From assembly GCA_963556695.1 (NCBI GenBank), contig CAUWAG010000006.1:3968001-4032000 (forward strand): a stretch of 64,000 nt of DNA, written 5' to 3'. Of this stretch, positions 1 through 9,306 are shown piece after piece. The stretch comes from Anthostomella pinea (Eukaryota; Ascomycota; Sordariomycetes; Xylariales; Xylariaceae). Within the stretch, counting starts at the first letter, position 1; each line of letters begins with the position of its first letter. Below the pieces are notes generated by a model. The model had not been told where the DNA came from. It saw only the letters and a program-made list of their open reading frames with translations, and did not search any database. Both the position numbers and the translations under genes were made by a program.

Positions 1-494
1 TATGGACTATTGGGACCTACCTCATGTGGCTCAAGGCCCATCTGCAACTGCCGCTCCAAGAACAGCCCGAGGTCCCCAGGGGCTGGAGATCCGTACTTAT
101 TCTGGCTGAGACGATCAGCAGAGAAATCAAGGAAAATGGCCTGGATGCTAGTTCGTTGACGGATCGGGAGCTGAAGCGCGAAATTCGCAAGCATCTGCAA
201 GGAGGGTCCATCTCATTCGACATGCCGCTCGCAAGAAGCGGTTACAGCTTTCGCCACGGCCTTTGGCTATGGATGCAAAGAGACAAGTGGTGGTGTGTCG
301 CTCTTCTGATAACCATTCCATCTCTCTTGTTCCCGCTAGCCCTTATCTCGACTGGTATTATAGTCTTTGCAATGGTTTTGGGACGGACAACAAAGAGCAG
401 GCTCTTCTTCGCCGTTGGCTTGGCTGTTATTGGCGGTGTCATAACTCTAACCTCTATCATGTGGTCTACCATACCAGTTGCCCTGGTAGTATGA
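1..494 (+). CDS. 3' part of a two-helix membrane protein, function unknown
   Basis: The frame is open from the left edge of the window to a TGA at 492-494, so the start lies outside. The first in-window Met codon is at 24, but the frame continues upstream of it without a stop. About 90 polar, mixed-charge residues are followed by a WWCVALL segment that opens a long hydrophobic stretch. A short Arg/Lys break (GRTTKSRLFF) and a second hydrophobic stretch follow, ending almost at the C-terminus. This gives two predicted membrane helices at the C-terminal end. The arrangement of a soluble domain with a C-terminal helical hairpin occurs in several uncharacterised fungal families (for example DUF6594-like proteins), but I cannot see a motif that fixes the family. 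Confidence 0.5.
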   Translation, partial: WTIGTYLMWLKAHLQLPLQEQPEVPRGWRSVLILAETISREIKENGLDASSLTDRELKREIRKHLQGGSISFDMPLARSGYSFRHGLWLWMQRDKWWCVALLITIPSLLFPLALISTGIIVFAMVLGRTTKSRLFFAVGLAVIGGVITLTSIMWSTIPVALVV

Positions 495-570
495 ATACGT
501 TACTCTGCTACGTAGATAGATAGATAATTTTAGGTCGCGATTAAAGAGTTAATACCGCACTAGAGTTGTA

Positions 571-933
571 GACGACCTCCATAAACCTTTTCATGTACCT
601 CTTTGTCACTTCGTCAAGTTCGGCGAGCCTCCCAACCCCAGCAAAGACGCACAGGATGCGCTCTTCGGGGTCGCTCTTTCGCAGAGCCAGGAGGAGGTCG
701 AAAAGAGCATCGAGAGGACCGTTGTCATCGAGAACTGCGGTGAATCGGCCTCGGCCGTGCCGCCACCGATATCTGGGAGGCGCTACTTATTGTTGTCGTC
801 GGGGCCGGCGGCGCTGCGGAGATCGACGAGCAAAGTACAAACCAGGCCGCGCCATGCCTGGGGTGGCTCGAGATCGCCCGGGACCGTGGCAAGTTCCCAC
901 ATGCAATGTTCGAGAGGGCCGGGCACCTGAGAT
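571..933 (+). pseudogene. Possible decayed coding remnant
   Basis: Reading from 571 (GAC CTC CAT AAA) gives about 60 residues of protein-like composition with an acidic helix (SQSQEEVEKSIERT). After a single frame change near 765-770 a second protein-like stretch follows (TDIWEALLIVVVGAGGA) and runs to a TGA at about 931-933. There is no start codon or recognisable family. It may be a piece of a degraded gene or chance coding. The rest of 495-1100 shows nothing. Confidence 0.2.
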
Positions 934-1100
934 GAGTTGGCGAACTCGATCATGGCTGGGATGGTGTTGATCCTAGGGTTATGGTCTATGTGTGGAGCCA
1001 CGACGCGACCACAAGCGCCCTTTCCACCGGTGGTTGTACACCAGGCTAGCTGCGTGGTGACGAGAAGAAAGAAGGCCAACTGCTATTATGCAGGGAGTGA

Positions 1101-1222
1101 TCCTTCCTAGACCCCTGAGGATCTGAGCCTTCCTATGATTACTCTTCTTGGACCCCTGAGGGTTTGGCCCTTCCTATACTTATCCTCCTCAGACCCCTGA
1201 GGATCTGACCCTTCCTATGCTT
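1101..1222. repeat. 41-bp tandem repeat, three copies
   Basis: GACCCCTGAGG recurs at 1110, 1151 and 1192. Each copy is followed by TCTGA/TTTGG and then CCTTCCTATG or CCTTCCTATA, so the period is 41 bp and the copies are imperfect. It lies about 215 bp upstream of the start codon of the secreted-protein gene at 1438, in its likely promoter or leader. Confidence 0.85.
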
Positions 1223-1437
1223 CTAATTTCAGCCACACTAGCAAGATCGCCGTACACCCTCAAGGGATATCCGCAAACGTCTATGTTGTTCAGAGTATCC
1301 ATCGTACACACCCTGATTCGGACTGTCCAGTCGAGAATACCCATAACTCCCAACCACACCATTACATCTACTGCCGCCCCGTTCATTTCCAAGAGGCAAC
1401 GACTCACCCGAGTCCTCACTCGTTCGAACGACCGAAC

Positions 1438-1774
1438 ATGCAATTCTCCCCCACTCTCGCCGCCATCATCCCTCTGCTCACCATCGCAGCCGCCGACGAC
1501 GGCAAGGTCAAAGTCTACACCGAGAAAAAAATGCGGGGGCTCGAGCCAGGAGATCAAGATTGAGAACACCCAGGACTGCACCTTCTTCCGCCATGAATTG
1601 ATAAGAAGCTACAGGATGCCCAAGTCCATGGAGGACGACTGCAGCTTTTCCTTCTTTCAGTCCCCGTCACCGTGGTGCTCGGCTAAGGACATGATGCTCA
1701 AGCTTCCGGAGGACGAAGGGAACGAATGCCATGATACTCCCTATGCAGCGAGCACGTACAAAATCGACTGCTGA
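1438..1774 (+). pseudogene. Small secreted cysteine-rich protein gene, frameshifted
   Basis: ATG at 1438 opens a typical signal peptide (MQFSPTLAAIIPLLTIAAA) followed by charged mature sequence. The frame reaches a run of seven A residues at about 1525-1531 and then stops after ten more codons at a TGA (1561-1563). The frame entered by dropping one A continues for 80 codons to a TGA at 1772-1774. That part holds six cysteines (CGG, QDC, DDC, WC, EC, final DC) and the motif CTFFRHEL. The two parts together would give a secreted protein of about 111 residues with three possible disulfides, an effector-like layout. The lesion may be real or a homopolymer sequencing error. No close family is recognised. 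Confidence 0.6.
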
Positions 1775-2687
1775 GGACGGGTGGCGGGAGCAGGATCGTT
1801 CGCGGGGGAATGTGAGCAGTGGTTGTGAGCCAGGCCTTGAGGGGACCCCTCGATAAGACGGCCCAACACTGCTGCCGGGTTTGGGTCGCGAGTGGCCGGT
1901 GCCTGTCTGAAGATAGTCATCGCATATACTGTTTATGTTGTTAGAAAATGCCTCGGGATCATCATGAGTGACGAAACTTGAACTTGTACGATTGGAAGTA
2001 GACATTTTATAGACACAAGTGACAAGGTTGTAACTCAGTCAGGTCGTTAGGTATCAATCAGGAAAGGGCAGCAATCGCAGCTGGAATATACCTACCATAT
2101 ACCCATCGAGCCCGCAGGTCTACCAGTCCTGCTGCACACAACACCTGATGCTCTCGTCACGGCGTAATACTGCAGTTGGCCGGCTATGTTGATCATAGCC
2201 GATGTATCTAAACCGGCTTCCTGTGGGCGCACCACACCATCGAACAAAGCCGGCCGAAGAGCAGCTGGTGCGTTCATGTCAGGAAATAAAGTTGGGGAAT
2301 GGATTAAAAGAAGTCAACATGCCGGCTCATGAACACGAGGTATGTTTGAGCTAGTGCGATTTTGTGGTGGTCTCGCTGAACTCTGCGCAACGATAGGGGC
2401 TTCCAACCAACATCATCTTCCGCTAACACGGCCGCAACCGGCCCCAAAGCTGGTCAATCCTCACCACTGGCTAGTCAGCTTACCGCTTTGGCCGTTTTTA
2501 ATGAGCCTAGGGCTTTGCAGTACGGACCCTTCGACACACTAAAACAGGAGAATCAAGGAGATCAAAAGGCAGTTCACCTGAAATAAGTCTCGAGTATATC
2601 GTGGATTTAAGTGATGCTCACTCCTAGGTGTTTGAGGCTTTAGTAGTAGTACGACTTCATTGTCTTACAAAAAGCAGCCCAGGAAGC
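1775..2687. other. Intergenic, no supported gene
   Basis: Only short, compositionally unremarkable open frames lie here. I see no start, splice or domain signal worth calling. The region separates the frameshifted secreted gene from the 3' end of the minus-strand F-box-like gene. Confidence 0.6.
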
Positions 2688-3882
2688 TTACAAAGCCCAG
2701 TAAACCTGGACCTCCACCTTTTCGATGTTGTTTGACCATCCCATGAACCTAGCCCGACCCCAGACGGTAATCATGTCACCAACCTTCAAGCTCCTGACGG
2801 AGTCGCCATTGCCAGTAGCTGACCCTCGGCCTTTCTTCTCCAAGTCCTCTCCTGCGGTGGACTCTGGATCTATGTCATCGGTCCACGACCACTCGATGTG
2901 GTGTTGTTGCCAGTTCTTGTCAGCGAGTCTGTTCCGCTGGATCAGATGGTCCGGGGTAGCGTGCAGCGCGTGGTCGTATGAGGCATCTTCTTTGATAGGA
3001 GGCCATACGGGGCGTATTGCGCAAGTTGGGACTTGTGGGGCATCATCGCTCGATCCCTCAGTCTCTGGCTTATCGTCTGTGCAGTCTGTTCCGCCTGAAA
3101 TATCATTAGCAAGCAGGACTTTTTGTAGCGGCGGTACTCTCACATATGTTCTTGGCGTCGAATCGGTCAATCCCAGCGTCAAACCAGGTCCAAGAGTAGC
3201 GGTAGGTATAATGGTCCTCCCTGTCGCCGCCATGACCCTGGTCACGACTCTTAATATTGAAGACAACCTTTCGAATAGGATGCTCAAGGGTTGAGATTGG
3301 GCCCTCGGCGAGGCTCTCGAGTTGAGCTCGTGAGTATTCCTCCAGTAGAGGGCGAGGGGACGCCTGTGATCGCCACAAATCATCATTGTGTGGATGCCAT
3401 TTGGTCAGTCCCAAGGGCTCGGTGCGAAGCTATGCGCGGCAGGTCAGTCGATACGAAACGTTTACACATTGAACGCGTTGGCTCACAAGTAACTTATTTT
3501 CGCCTGCTCGCGCACCCCGAATGGCCAGGTGCCTCGCCGGGAGAACTGTGTAGTCGATGCTAGTCACTGAGCAGGCCCAATATTCGGCAAAGTCCATAAT
3601 AATGTCGACGAGTTCGGGAGGAAAGTTGGTAGCCTCAGACACGGTTCTCTTCACCTCAGCGCAATCGGCTGGGCTGGCCTCATATCCGTTCTGCAGCACG
3701 GGAGGGTCTTGCGGAGTCGGTATCAAGGGTCTCCTCCTGAGAGGGATGTGTGCTCCTCCTCGGCGGTTCATGATGGCAGGTGTAGGTGATGGTGTTGTAG
3801 CTCTCTGGATGAAGCCAAGGAATCTTGCGGCGAAGACAAGACCTATCAATAGAAGTAGGATGGTGTTGAGAAAGTGGAACAT
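2688..3882 (-). CDS. Conserved fungal F-box-like protein with N-terminal membrane anchor
   Basis: Model: exons 3882-3487, 3429-3144 and 3094-2688 (362 aa). Intron 1 (57 nt) is GTGAGC..CATAG with branch GACTGAC. Intron 2 (49 nt) is GTGAG..TTCAG with branch GCTAATG. Both joins keep frame and restore conserved text (ENKLL joined to LRTEPLGLTKWHP, then NI-C-GTDCTDD). A hydrophobic segment at residues 4-19 looks like a signal anchor. Residues 87-102 (FPPELVDIIMDFAEYW) have the F-box-like pattern common in uncharacterised fungal proteins. The C-terminus (LKVGDMITVWGRARF then GWSNNIEKVEVQVYW) matches the usual end of this family as I know it. Function is unknown. If the F-box is genuine, an SCF ubiquitin-ligase adaptor is one possibility, although a membrane anchor would be unusual. 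Confidence 0.75.
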
Positions 3883-4509
3883 TCTAAGGCTGATGAAGAT
3901 GTGGGGGTGGGGATGACGGTGTTTTATTCAGGCGATGGGAGTTGGCCAGGGAAGGCAGCTGCAGGTTTTGTGTGGAGGCAATGACGATGTCTCAGTGGTC
4001 CTACAGGCAGACGGGTACGTAAGGTACGTAGGGAGTCTCTAAGCAACCTTAGATATGCACCGTGAGAAGGTCTCATCTGGCTCTCATCTGACACAGACGG
4101 GAGCTGCTCAAAAACAAGGAATGATGCCCGCGTTTCTGGTTGACTTCCGTCACTGTGGTCTAGGTAGACGACAGACAGACAGACGGAATTCTGGCCAGTC
4201 ATCTCACGCTGGAACCCTTTCAAATGTGGCGTCCGTTGGCAGGGAGTGACGATGGATTGCCGTTTCGGGCACTCTCACAGGGTGTTCTGAGTGGAAGATA
4301 GGTATTTAGTACGGTCGGGCTGTTGACGTCATTCCGCTTTGTAGCCACGGGCGGTGCAGGTCCAAGTTCTAGACCGACCCAGGTGTTCAGATGTGAAAGC
4401 TAGAATCCATGGTTGTGGGGGAATCCTGTACAAAGCTCGGTCCATGTCCATGTGGCGAAGCACGCAATGTGGGATTATTGCTATTGAGCTTTATTGCTAT
4501 TAGGCTTAT
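3883..4509. other. Intergenic, upstream of the F-box-like gene
   Basis: No supported gene. The last part (about 4480-4509) holds short TTATTGCTATTAGGC-type repeats, which also occur after the solo LTR at about 4703-4736. The LTR therefore landed inside a simple repeat tract. Confidence 0.5.
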
Positions 4510-4702
4510 TGTTAGATACTAGCACGAATGATGTCACGTGGGTGTACAGCTGTATCCACCTGGTTAGATGCTGAGTCATCAGGTCACGTGTCGATTAGAT
4601 AAGAAGACCAGGACCATATGTGCTGCAGCCTCGGCTGTACGCACACCTGTTTCTTTTCTACCACCGGGTCATTTTTTGTAATCAACACCCGTGTATTCAA
4701 CA
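4510..4702. mobile_element. Solo LTR, family A (193 bp), TSD CTTAT
   Basis: The element starts TGTTAGATAC and ends GTATTCAACA, which are TG..CA termini and an imperfect inverted terminal repeat. It is flanked by CTTAT at 4505-4509 and CTTAT at 4703-4707, a perfect 5-bp target-site duplication. There is no internal coding region. Base composition is balanced while the right flank becomes strongly AT-rich. A 5-bp TSD with TG..CA ends is the mark of an LTR left behind by recombination. Confidence 0.8.
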
Positions 4703-5060
4703 CTTATCGCTATTAGGCTTATCGTTATTAGGCTTAAAGCGCGCCTGATAGAAATTTAAATCGCAAATTTAAATCTTTGTTATATAGCTTTTTTGCTAAG
4801 CTTAAAGCCGATCTACTGATCAGCACGCGTTATACTTTTTAGAGTATTAATTTCCGGTGCTATTGTATTTATTCTTAATATATAAATAGGTATTTCAAGT
4901 ATGTAAAGTTAAAATCGTAATTTATATAAAACTAAATTATATTTAATCTGTGATTATTTTATAATCAAATAATTGAACATTTTTAAGTGTGTTTTTATTG
5001 ATTAAGAGTTATAAATTATCTAAAGTTATTATATTATTTAAAAGGTTTATTATACCTTAT

Positions 5061-5257
5061 CAGATGTTGGATCCCAGATATAGTGCCCTTAGGTGAAGTA
5101 CCTACTAGAGGCTGTCAAGGGAACAGTAGATCCACCCTGGCATAGTGCAGTATGGTATTTAGCTGTAGATTAGCCCTGCCAAGCATACTTGAGAATGACA
5201 ACAACATTTGCAACGACCGCTCACACCACCGAGGCTTGTGACCTTCTAGAATCTCAC
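5061..5257. mobile_element. Short GC-balanced insertion, possible non-autonomous DNA element
   Basis: A roughly 197-bp balanced segment begins CAGATGTTGG and ends AGAATCTCAC inside AT-rich DNA. It is bordered by ATACCTTAT on the left and ATACCTTTT on the right, 8 of 9 matching bases. A 9-bp duplication would suit a Mutator-like element, but clear terminal inverted repeats are not visible. The call is tentative. Confidence 0.35.
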
Positions 5258-5458
5258 ATACCTTTTATAATTATTTTAATGAATATAAGAGATTTATTGT
5301 CAGTTTTAGAATTTTAACAAATTGTTTATTTTAAAAGTTTTATTTAACCAGATATTTAATCATTTATTTTTATAATATGATATTATCGAATATTATAATA
5401 AAATTTAATAAAATAAGCCGCAATATATGACGAGCCGTCTAACCTATATTGCTAAAGG

Positions 5459-5662
5459 TGTTGGATCCATGCGATTCCAGACTGCAAACCATCTATACCA
5501 GGACCCACATGTATGATTAGACTAGATAAGATAGTGGATTGAGAGGGCACTTGGCCAGACCTTCGAGTCCAGCTAGATTCCTCTCAATCCAACCATCAGC
5601 AACATCATGACCTTGACCCCATACTCGAGTATTATGATTGATCGTTCAAGCCTGTTCCAACA
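5459..5662. mobile_element. Solo LTR, family B copy 1 (204 bp), TSD AAAGG
   Basis: It starts TGTTGGATCCATG and ends CCTGTTCCAACA, with perfect AAAGG duplications at 5454-5458 and 5663-5667. It is closely similar along its whole length to 6352-6555 and to the reverse complement of 15793-15994. Shared blocks include ACCCACATGTATGATTAGA and CCATCAGCAACATCATGACC. No coding content. Confidence 0.88.
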
Positions 5663-6250
5663 AAAGGGTTCTATAGGGTTTATGTTCTGAAGTAAGTCAA
5701 CACAAAAGACAATAAAGGCTTCTGTTAACTAGAAAACACTCAGATACTGGCGCTTGGTCTGAACTGTGCTCACTGCGTAGTCGAGTCGTCAGGAGATTTC
5801 TCCCACCTTAGGATTGGCTAAGATGCTTAGATTGATCACTGAGGTAGAGACTATCTATCTGTCTAGCTGGGAAATGTCCGTCCTTATATATCCAATCTCT
5901 TCTTCACTGATGGAGTAGGATCACCTTGTCCCAGAGTGATGCTCACTGTGTTGAATATACGGATGTTGATTGATGGATGCTATTGATTGTTCTGCTCTGC
6001 GTGCAGAGATTGATCATCTGTCTTCTTGGTGGGTCAGATGTACTGTACGTCTCTGCCCCACTGGAGATCTTCCGGTGTCTATCTCCGGCTCCCATTCAAC
6101 ACACTGGCTCACTTCGTGATCCAGTGATCCGTCACGTAACCTTTGTTATGTAATCCGTAATACCCATTGTTCCGTTCCTGGCTTCTGATTTCATTGGTTC
6201 TTGGTGTACTCCCTTTGACCCTCTAACAGGCCGTGGTATCTGTTGGTTTG
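5663..6250. other. GC-balanced island between two solo LTRs, unidentified
   Basis: About 590 bp of balanced sequence without coding potential. One candidate substructure is an LTR from 5723 (TGTTAACTAG) to 6228 (CCTCTAACA), followed by TGGTATCTG, which could be a primer-binding site. However, its flanks GCTTC and GGCCG are not duplicated. I cannot identify it. Confidence 0.3.
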
Positions 6251-6351
6251 TAACGCAATAACGACAAAATAATCAAATTTATTACGCGATAATACGGCTT
6301 AGTTATAATTGCTTTATAAGCAGTTGTTATAATCAATATTAATAAAGAACT

Positions 6352-6555
6352 TGTTGGATCCATGCGATTCCAGCCTGCAAACCACCTATACCAGGACCCA
6401 CATGTATGATTAGATAAGTGATTAGATACCGGATTGCGAGGTCACTTAGCCAGACCTTCAGGTCCAGCTAGACCTCCCAATCCAACCATCAGCAACATCA
6501 TGACCTTGACCCCATACTCGAGTATTATGATTGATCGTTCAAGCCTGTTCCAACA
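6352..6555. mobile_element. Solo LTR, family B copy 2 (204 bp), TSD GAACT
   Basis: It has the same length and TGTTGGATCC..TTCCAACA ends as the copy at 5459. A perfect GAACT duplication lies at 6347-6351 and 6556-6560. It differs from copy 1 by scattered substitutions only. Same orientation as copy 1, 893 bp further on. Confidence 0.9.
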
Positions 6556-8311
6556 GAACTAATGTCAACAAAAAAGCCGTTTAATTTAAACGAGTTATAT
6601 AATAAGGGTAATAACAATTGAGTTGTTAATATATTATTATTATATACGTTCAATCTTAAATTAAAAAAGATTATTTAAATAAGTAAGTGTATATTTTATG
6701 GCTTTGTTCACTAGTTGTAATAATATACGGGGATAATTACTAGTAAATATATTAATATTCATTAAAAGGCGTTAATTTTTAAAAAAATTATACGTTTAAT
6801 AAGACTTTAAGTAATATATACTTTAAATAAAGGCAATTAATTTTAACGATTAATCTAGTATTTAATAAGGTTTTGAAAGTTATAATCATTTTATAAGCAT
6901 CTTTTATGAACAAAAATAACGTTATAAAAAAGATTTTCAACGATTTAGAAAGATATTTGTACTTTAAAAACTATATTAATATAATTAACAATTTTGTATA
7001 AACGATTAGCGAGCTTAGCGGTTTTGTAAAGGTATTTTTATATAAAACTTACTAGTTATAATAAGCTTTAATCATATATTCAGCTTTGTTTTTATTGGTA
7101 CAAAGGTAGTATATATAATAAACGAGTATTTAAATTTCGTTAAAGCGTTAGTTTTCAGGTTTTTAAAGCTAAATATATATTAATAAATGCTAAGTATTCA
7201 TAAGGTTGTAAAATTGTAATACTTTATTCGGGAACGAGGTATTATTTAAAGGAATGGTAAGTTATGAACAAGGGATTTATAAATGATAACGACTTTGTTA
7301 AGTTTTATTATAACCTGTTATAAATAACGGTTAAGAATGTGGTTAATATATTAAAAAAGCGTTAACAAATAATAAAATTTCGGTATCAATTCATTTCATA
7401 AAACAATAAATCGATTTTATATATAACTTTGATAAGCTTTAAAATTTTTAACATAATTGAAACTTATATTTTTGAAAAGCGACGACAAGAAAAGAAGAAA
7501 CGAGGATAATAACGACGAATTTAAAGTTATTTTTGTTGTATTTTAATTATAAGAAAGTATTAACGGTTCATTGTTCTATAGCATTATAAATAGATGATTA
7601 ATAGCGGAAAATAACAATTTAAAAGGGTTAATAGCGATAGGTACATAAAAATATTACAATGAATATTTAGCTTATTCAAAAAGCTTATTATAATCAAAAT
7701 TCGAAATTTTAACATAGTTTTACCGGGCTTAATCGGTGGGGGGGAGAAAGAAGAAAATAGGAAAAAGAATATAGTTTTAAAGCTTAAAAGCTTATTACTA
7801 GCGGCTTTAACGTTTAAATGTTTAAATGTTTATATAAATAATGATTATATATAAATTAAATTGTTTATAAAAATGTTCAATTATTAATTATCTTCTTACT
7901 TTCATTTATACACGTTATGCAAAGTTTATTATAAGCTCATGTATTTGAAGGTGGTAAAGCGGTAGTAAGAGTTTATGTTTCAAGATTATATATTTAAAGA
8001 GGTTTATCAATATATATCAAAATAGACTTAAAAATGGTAATAAGTAAAAATAATTTAAATCGATACCAAAAGAATATAAGATGTTAATGAACGAACCAAA
8101 ATATGTGTGATTTGCTTTTTATCTTGTTTATATTAAAGTTTAAAAGATTTTATCGTAACTTTATTAAAGCGGTGCTTTTTAAATATGTTTTCCGAATATA
8201 ACCGGTTAAATAAATACAAAGTAGCTTTCAAATTAAATAAGGATATATTTTTTTTTATTATAGTTTTAAAATAATCGGAGTTGAATTTATAAAGTTGTTC
8301 AAGTTATAAAG

Positions 8312-8575
8312 TGCGGGATACAGGGTGCCGTACAGGTGTGTTGGCAGCTGTTCAGGCAGCTGTAGCTGACCAGAATAGGTGGTTAAAGGATGAAAGGGGT
8401 GAAGGCACCGCAAGTGGTGGCTTTCAAAGTGACAGACAAGGCTCCATTGATTGCCAGATCAATAGATGGGCGAAGCTTTGTGCTTTGGTATGTATTTAGT
8501 AATAGATTTGGTCCTCATATCTAATAGATGATTACACAAGCAATTAACCCCAATTTTGGACCATGAATTGTGACA
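8312..8575. mobile_element. Solo LTR, family C copy 1 (264 bp)
   Basis: It starts TGCGGGATACAGG and ends AATTGTGACA. A second copy lies at 62169-62431. Flanks are TAAAG (8307-8311) and TGAAG (8576-8580), a 5-bp duplication apart from one G/A transition, which RIP could have caused. Balanced composition within AT-rich DNA. The short open frame across it is not a gene. Confidence 0.75.
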
Positions 8576-8885
8576 TGAAGTCATAAATATAATTGTGCTA
8601 AAAAAAAGTAAGATAAAATATAATGATAATAATAAAAAGAAGGGCAAATTTTTGAATAATTAATAGAATATCTATTTTATATATAATATATATAAGGCAT
8701 TGTTTAAAAGAAAACCGGCTCTTTTAAACGTGTTATAACACTTTTAATACTTCAAAGATTTTTTTCCAATGTTATAATATACTTAATAAGTCGAGGTGTG
8801 ACGTTTTGTATATGTGAATAGGACATAGAAGCCCTTGTTTATTATGTACGTATAACTATCTCTGGCTGAAAAGGAAAAAGAAGAT
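8576..8885. repeat. AT-rich RIP-like sequence
   Basis: Very AT-rich stretch with no coding potential between the family C solo LTR and a balanced segment (about 8886-9021) into which the Gypsy element inserted. The balanced segment seems to continue for about 35 bp to the right of the Gypsy element (14948-14980). The Gypsy element is therefore probably nested in an older, unidentified insertion. Confidence 0.5.
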
Positions 8886-9021
8886 TGAGCGGCACAGCCA
8901 AATCTGGTAGGGAACTAGATAAGTGTGTCCGCCCCATAATTCAGAGCCCTAGTGGGTCTAGGACAACCAGTCGTCCAGCTGGTCACGTGCTGTCATGTGA
9001 TCCCAGGATTATCACCGATGG

Positions 9022-9264
9022 TGTCACGGCGCTGGACCCTGCCTATGGGCAGGAAGTGGAGGGACCCCGGGCGCCAGCTGTGGGCGGCCCGGGTGGACCG
9101 ATATGGACCTGAGAACTGACAATATCTTCACTGTCCCCGCCCGAACCCGAATTGTAGCTCTTCGAGCTACGTCCTGTCAATAGAGTTACCCGTAACCCTG
9201 CCAGAACCATAGAGAATAAACTGTCATACGATCACCTATACTGCCCGTACCGGAGCCCGTGACA
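9022..9264 (+). repeat. 5' LTR of the Gypsy element
   Basis: 243 bp, by eye identical to 14700-14942 except A at 9209 where the 3' LTR has G. The difference lies in an AACCRTAG context, so it is a CpG transition on the opposite strand. Confidence 0.95.
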
Positions 9265-9306
9265 TTACGTAGCTCCTATCCTATAGGCGCCGTATCTACT
9301 GCAAGA

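Larger units (their letters stand above)
4720..8311. repeat. AT-rich, RIP-like block with nested insertions
   Basis: Apart from the insertions listed separately, this block is dominated by A, T and TpA steps, has stops in all frames and has no gene. The composition is what RIP (C-to-T changes in duplicated DNA) leaves in Pezizomycotina. The original elements are too decayed to name by eye. GC-balanced islands at 5061-5257, 5459-5662, about 5663-6250 and 6352-6555 interrupt it. Confidence 0.75.

Noticed and set aside
593..970. 125-codon open frame on the plus strand
   Set aside because: Arg/Pro/Ser-rich composition without a domain. Another frame over the same bases looks more protein-like, though decayed.
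4720..8311. Possible CRISPR-like or regularly spaced repeats among the AT-rich sequence
   Set aside because: Repeats are LTRs at irregular spacing, and this is a eukaryotic sequence.
8885..9112. Open frame running into the 5' LTR, with its end repeated at 14563-14790
   Set aside because: The shared C-terminal peptide comes from the LTR itself, so it is chance coding.
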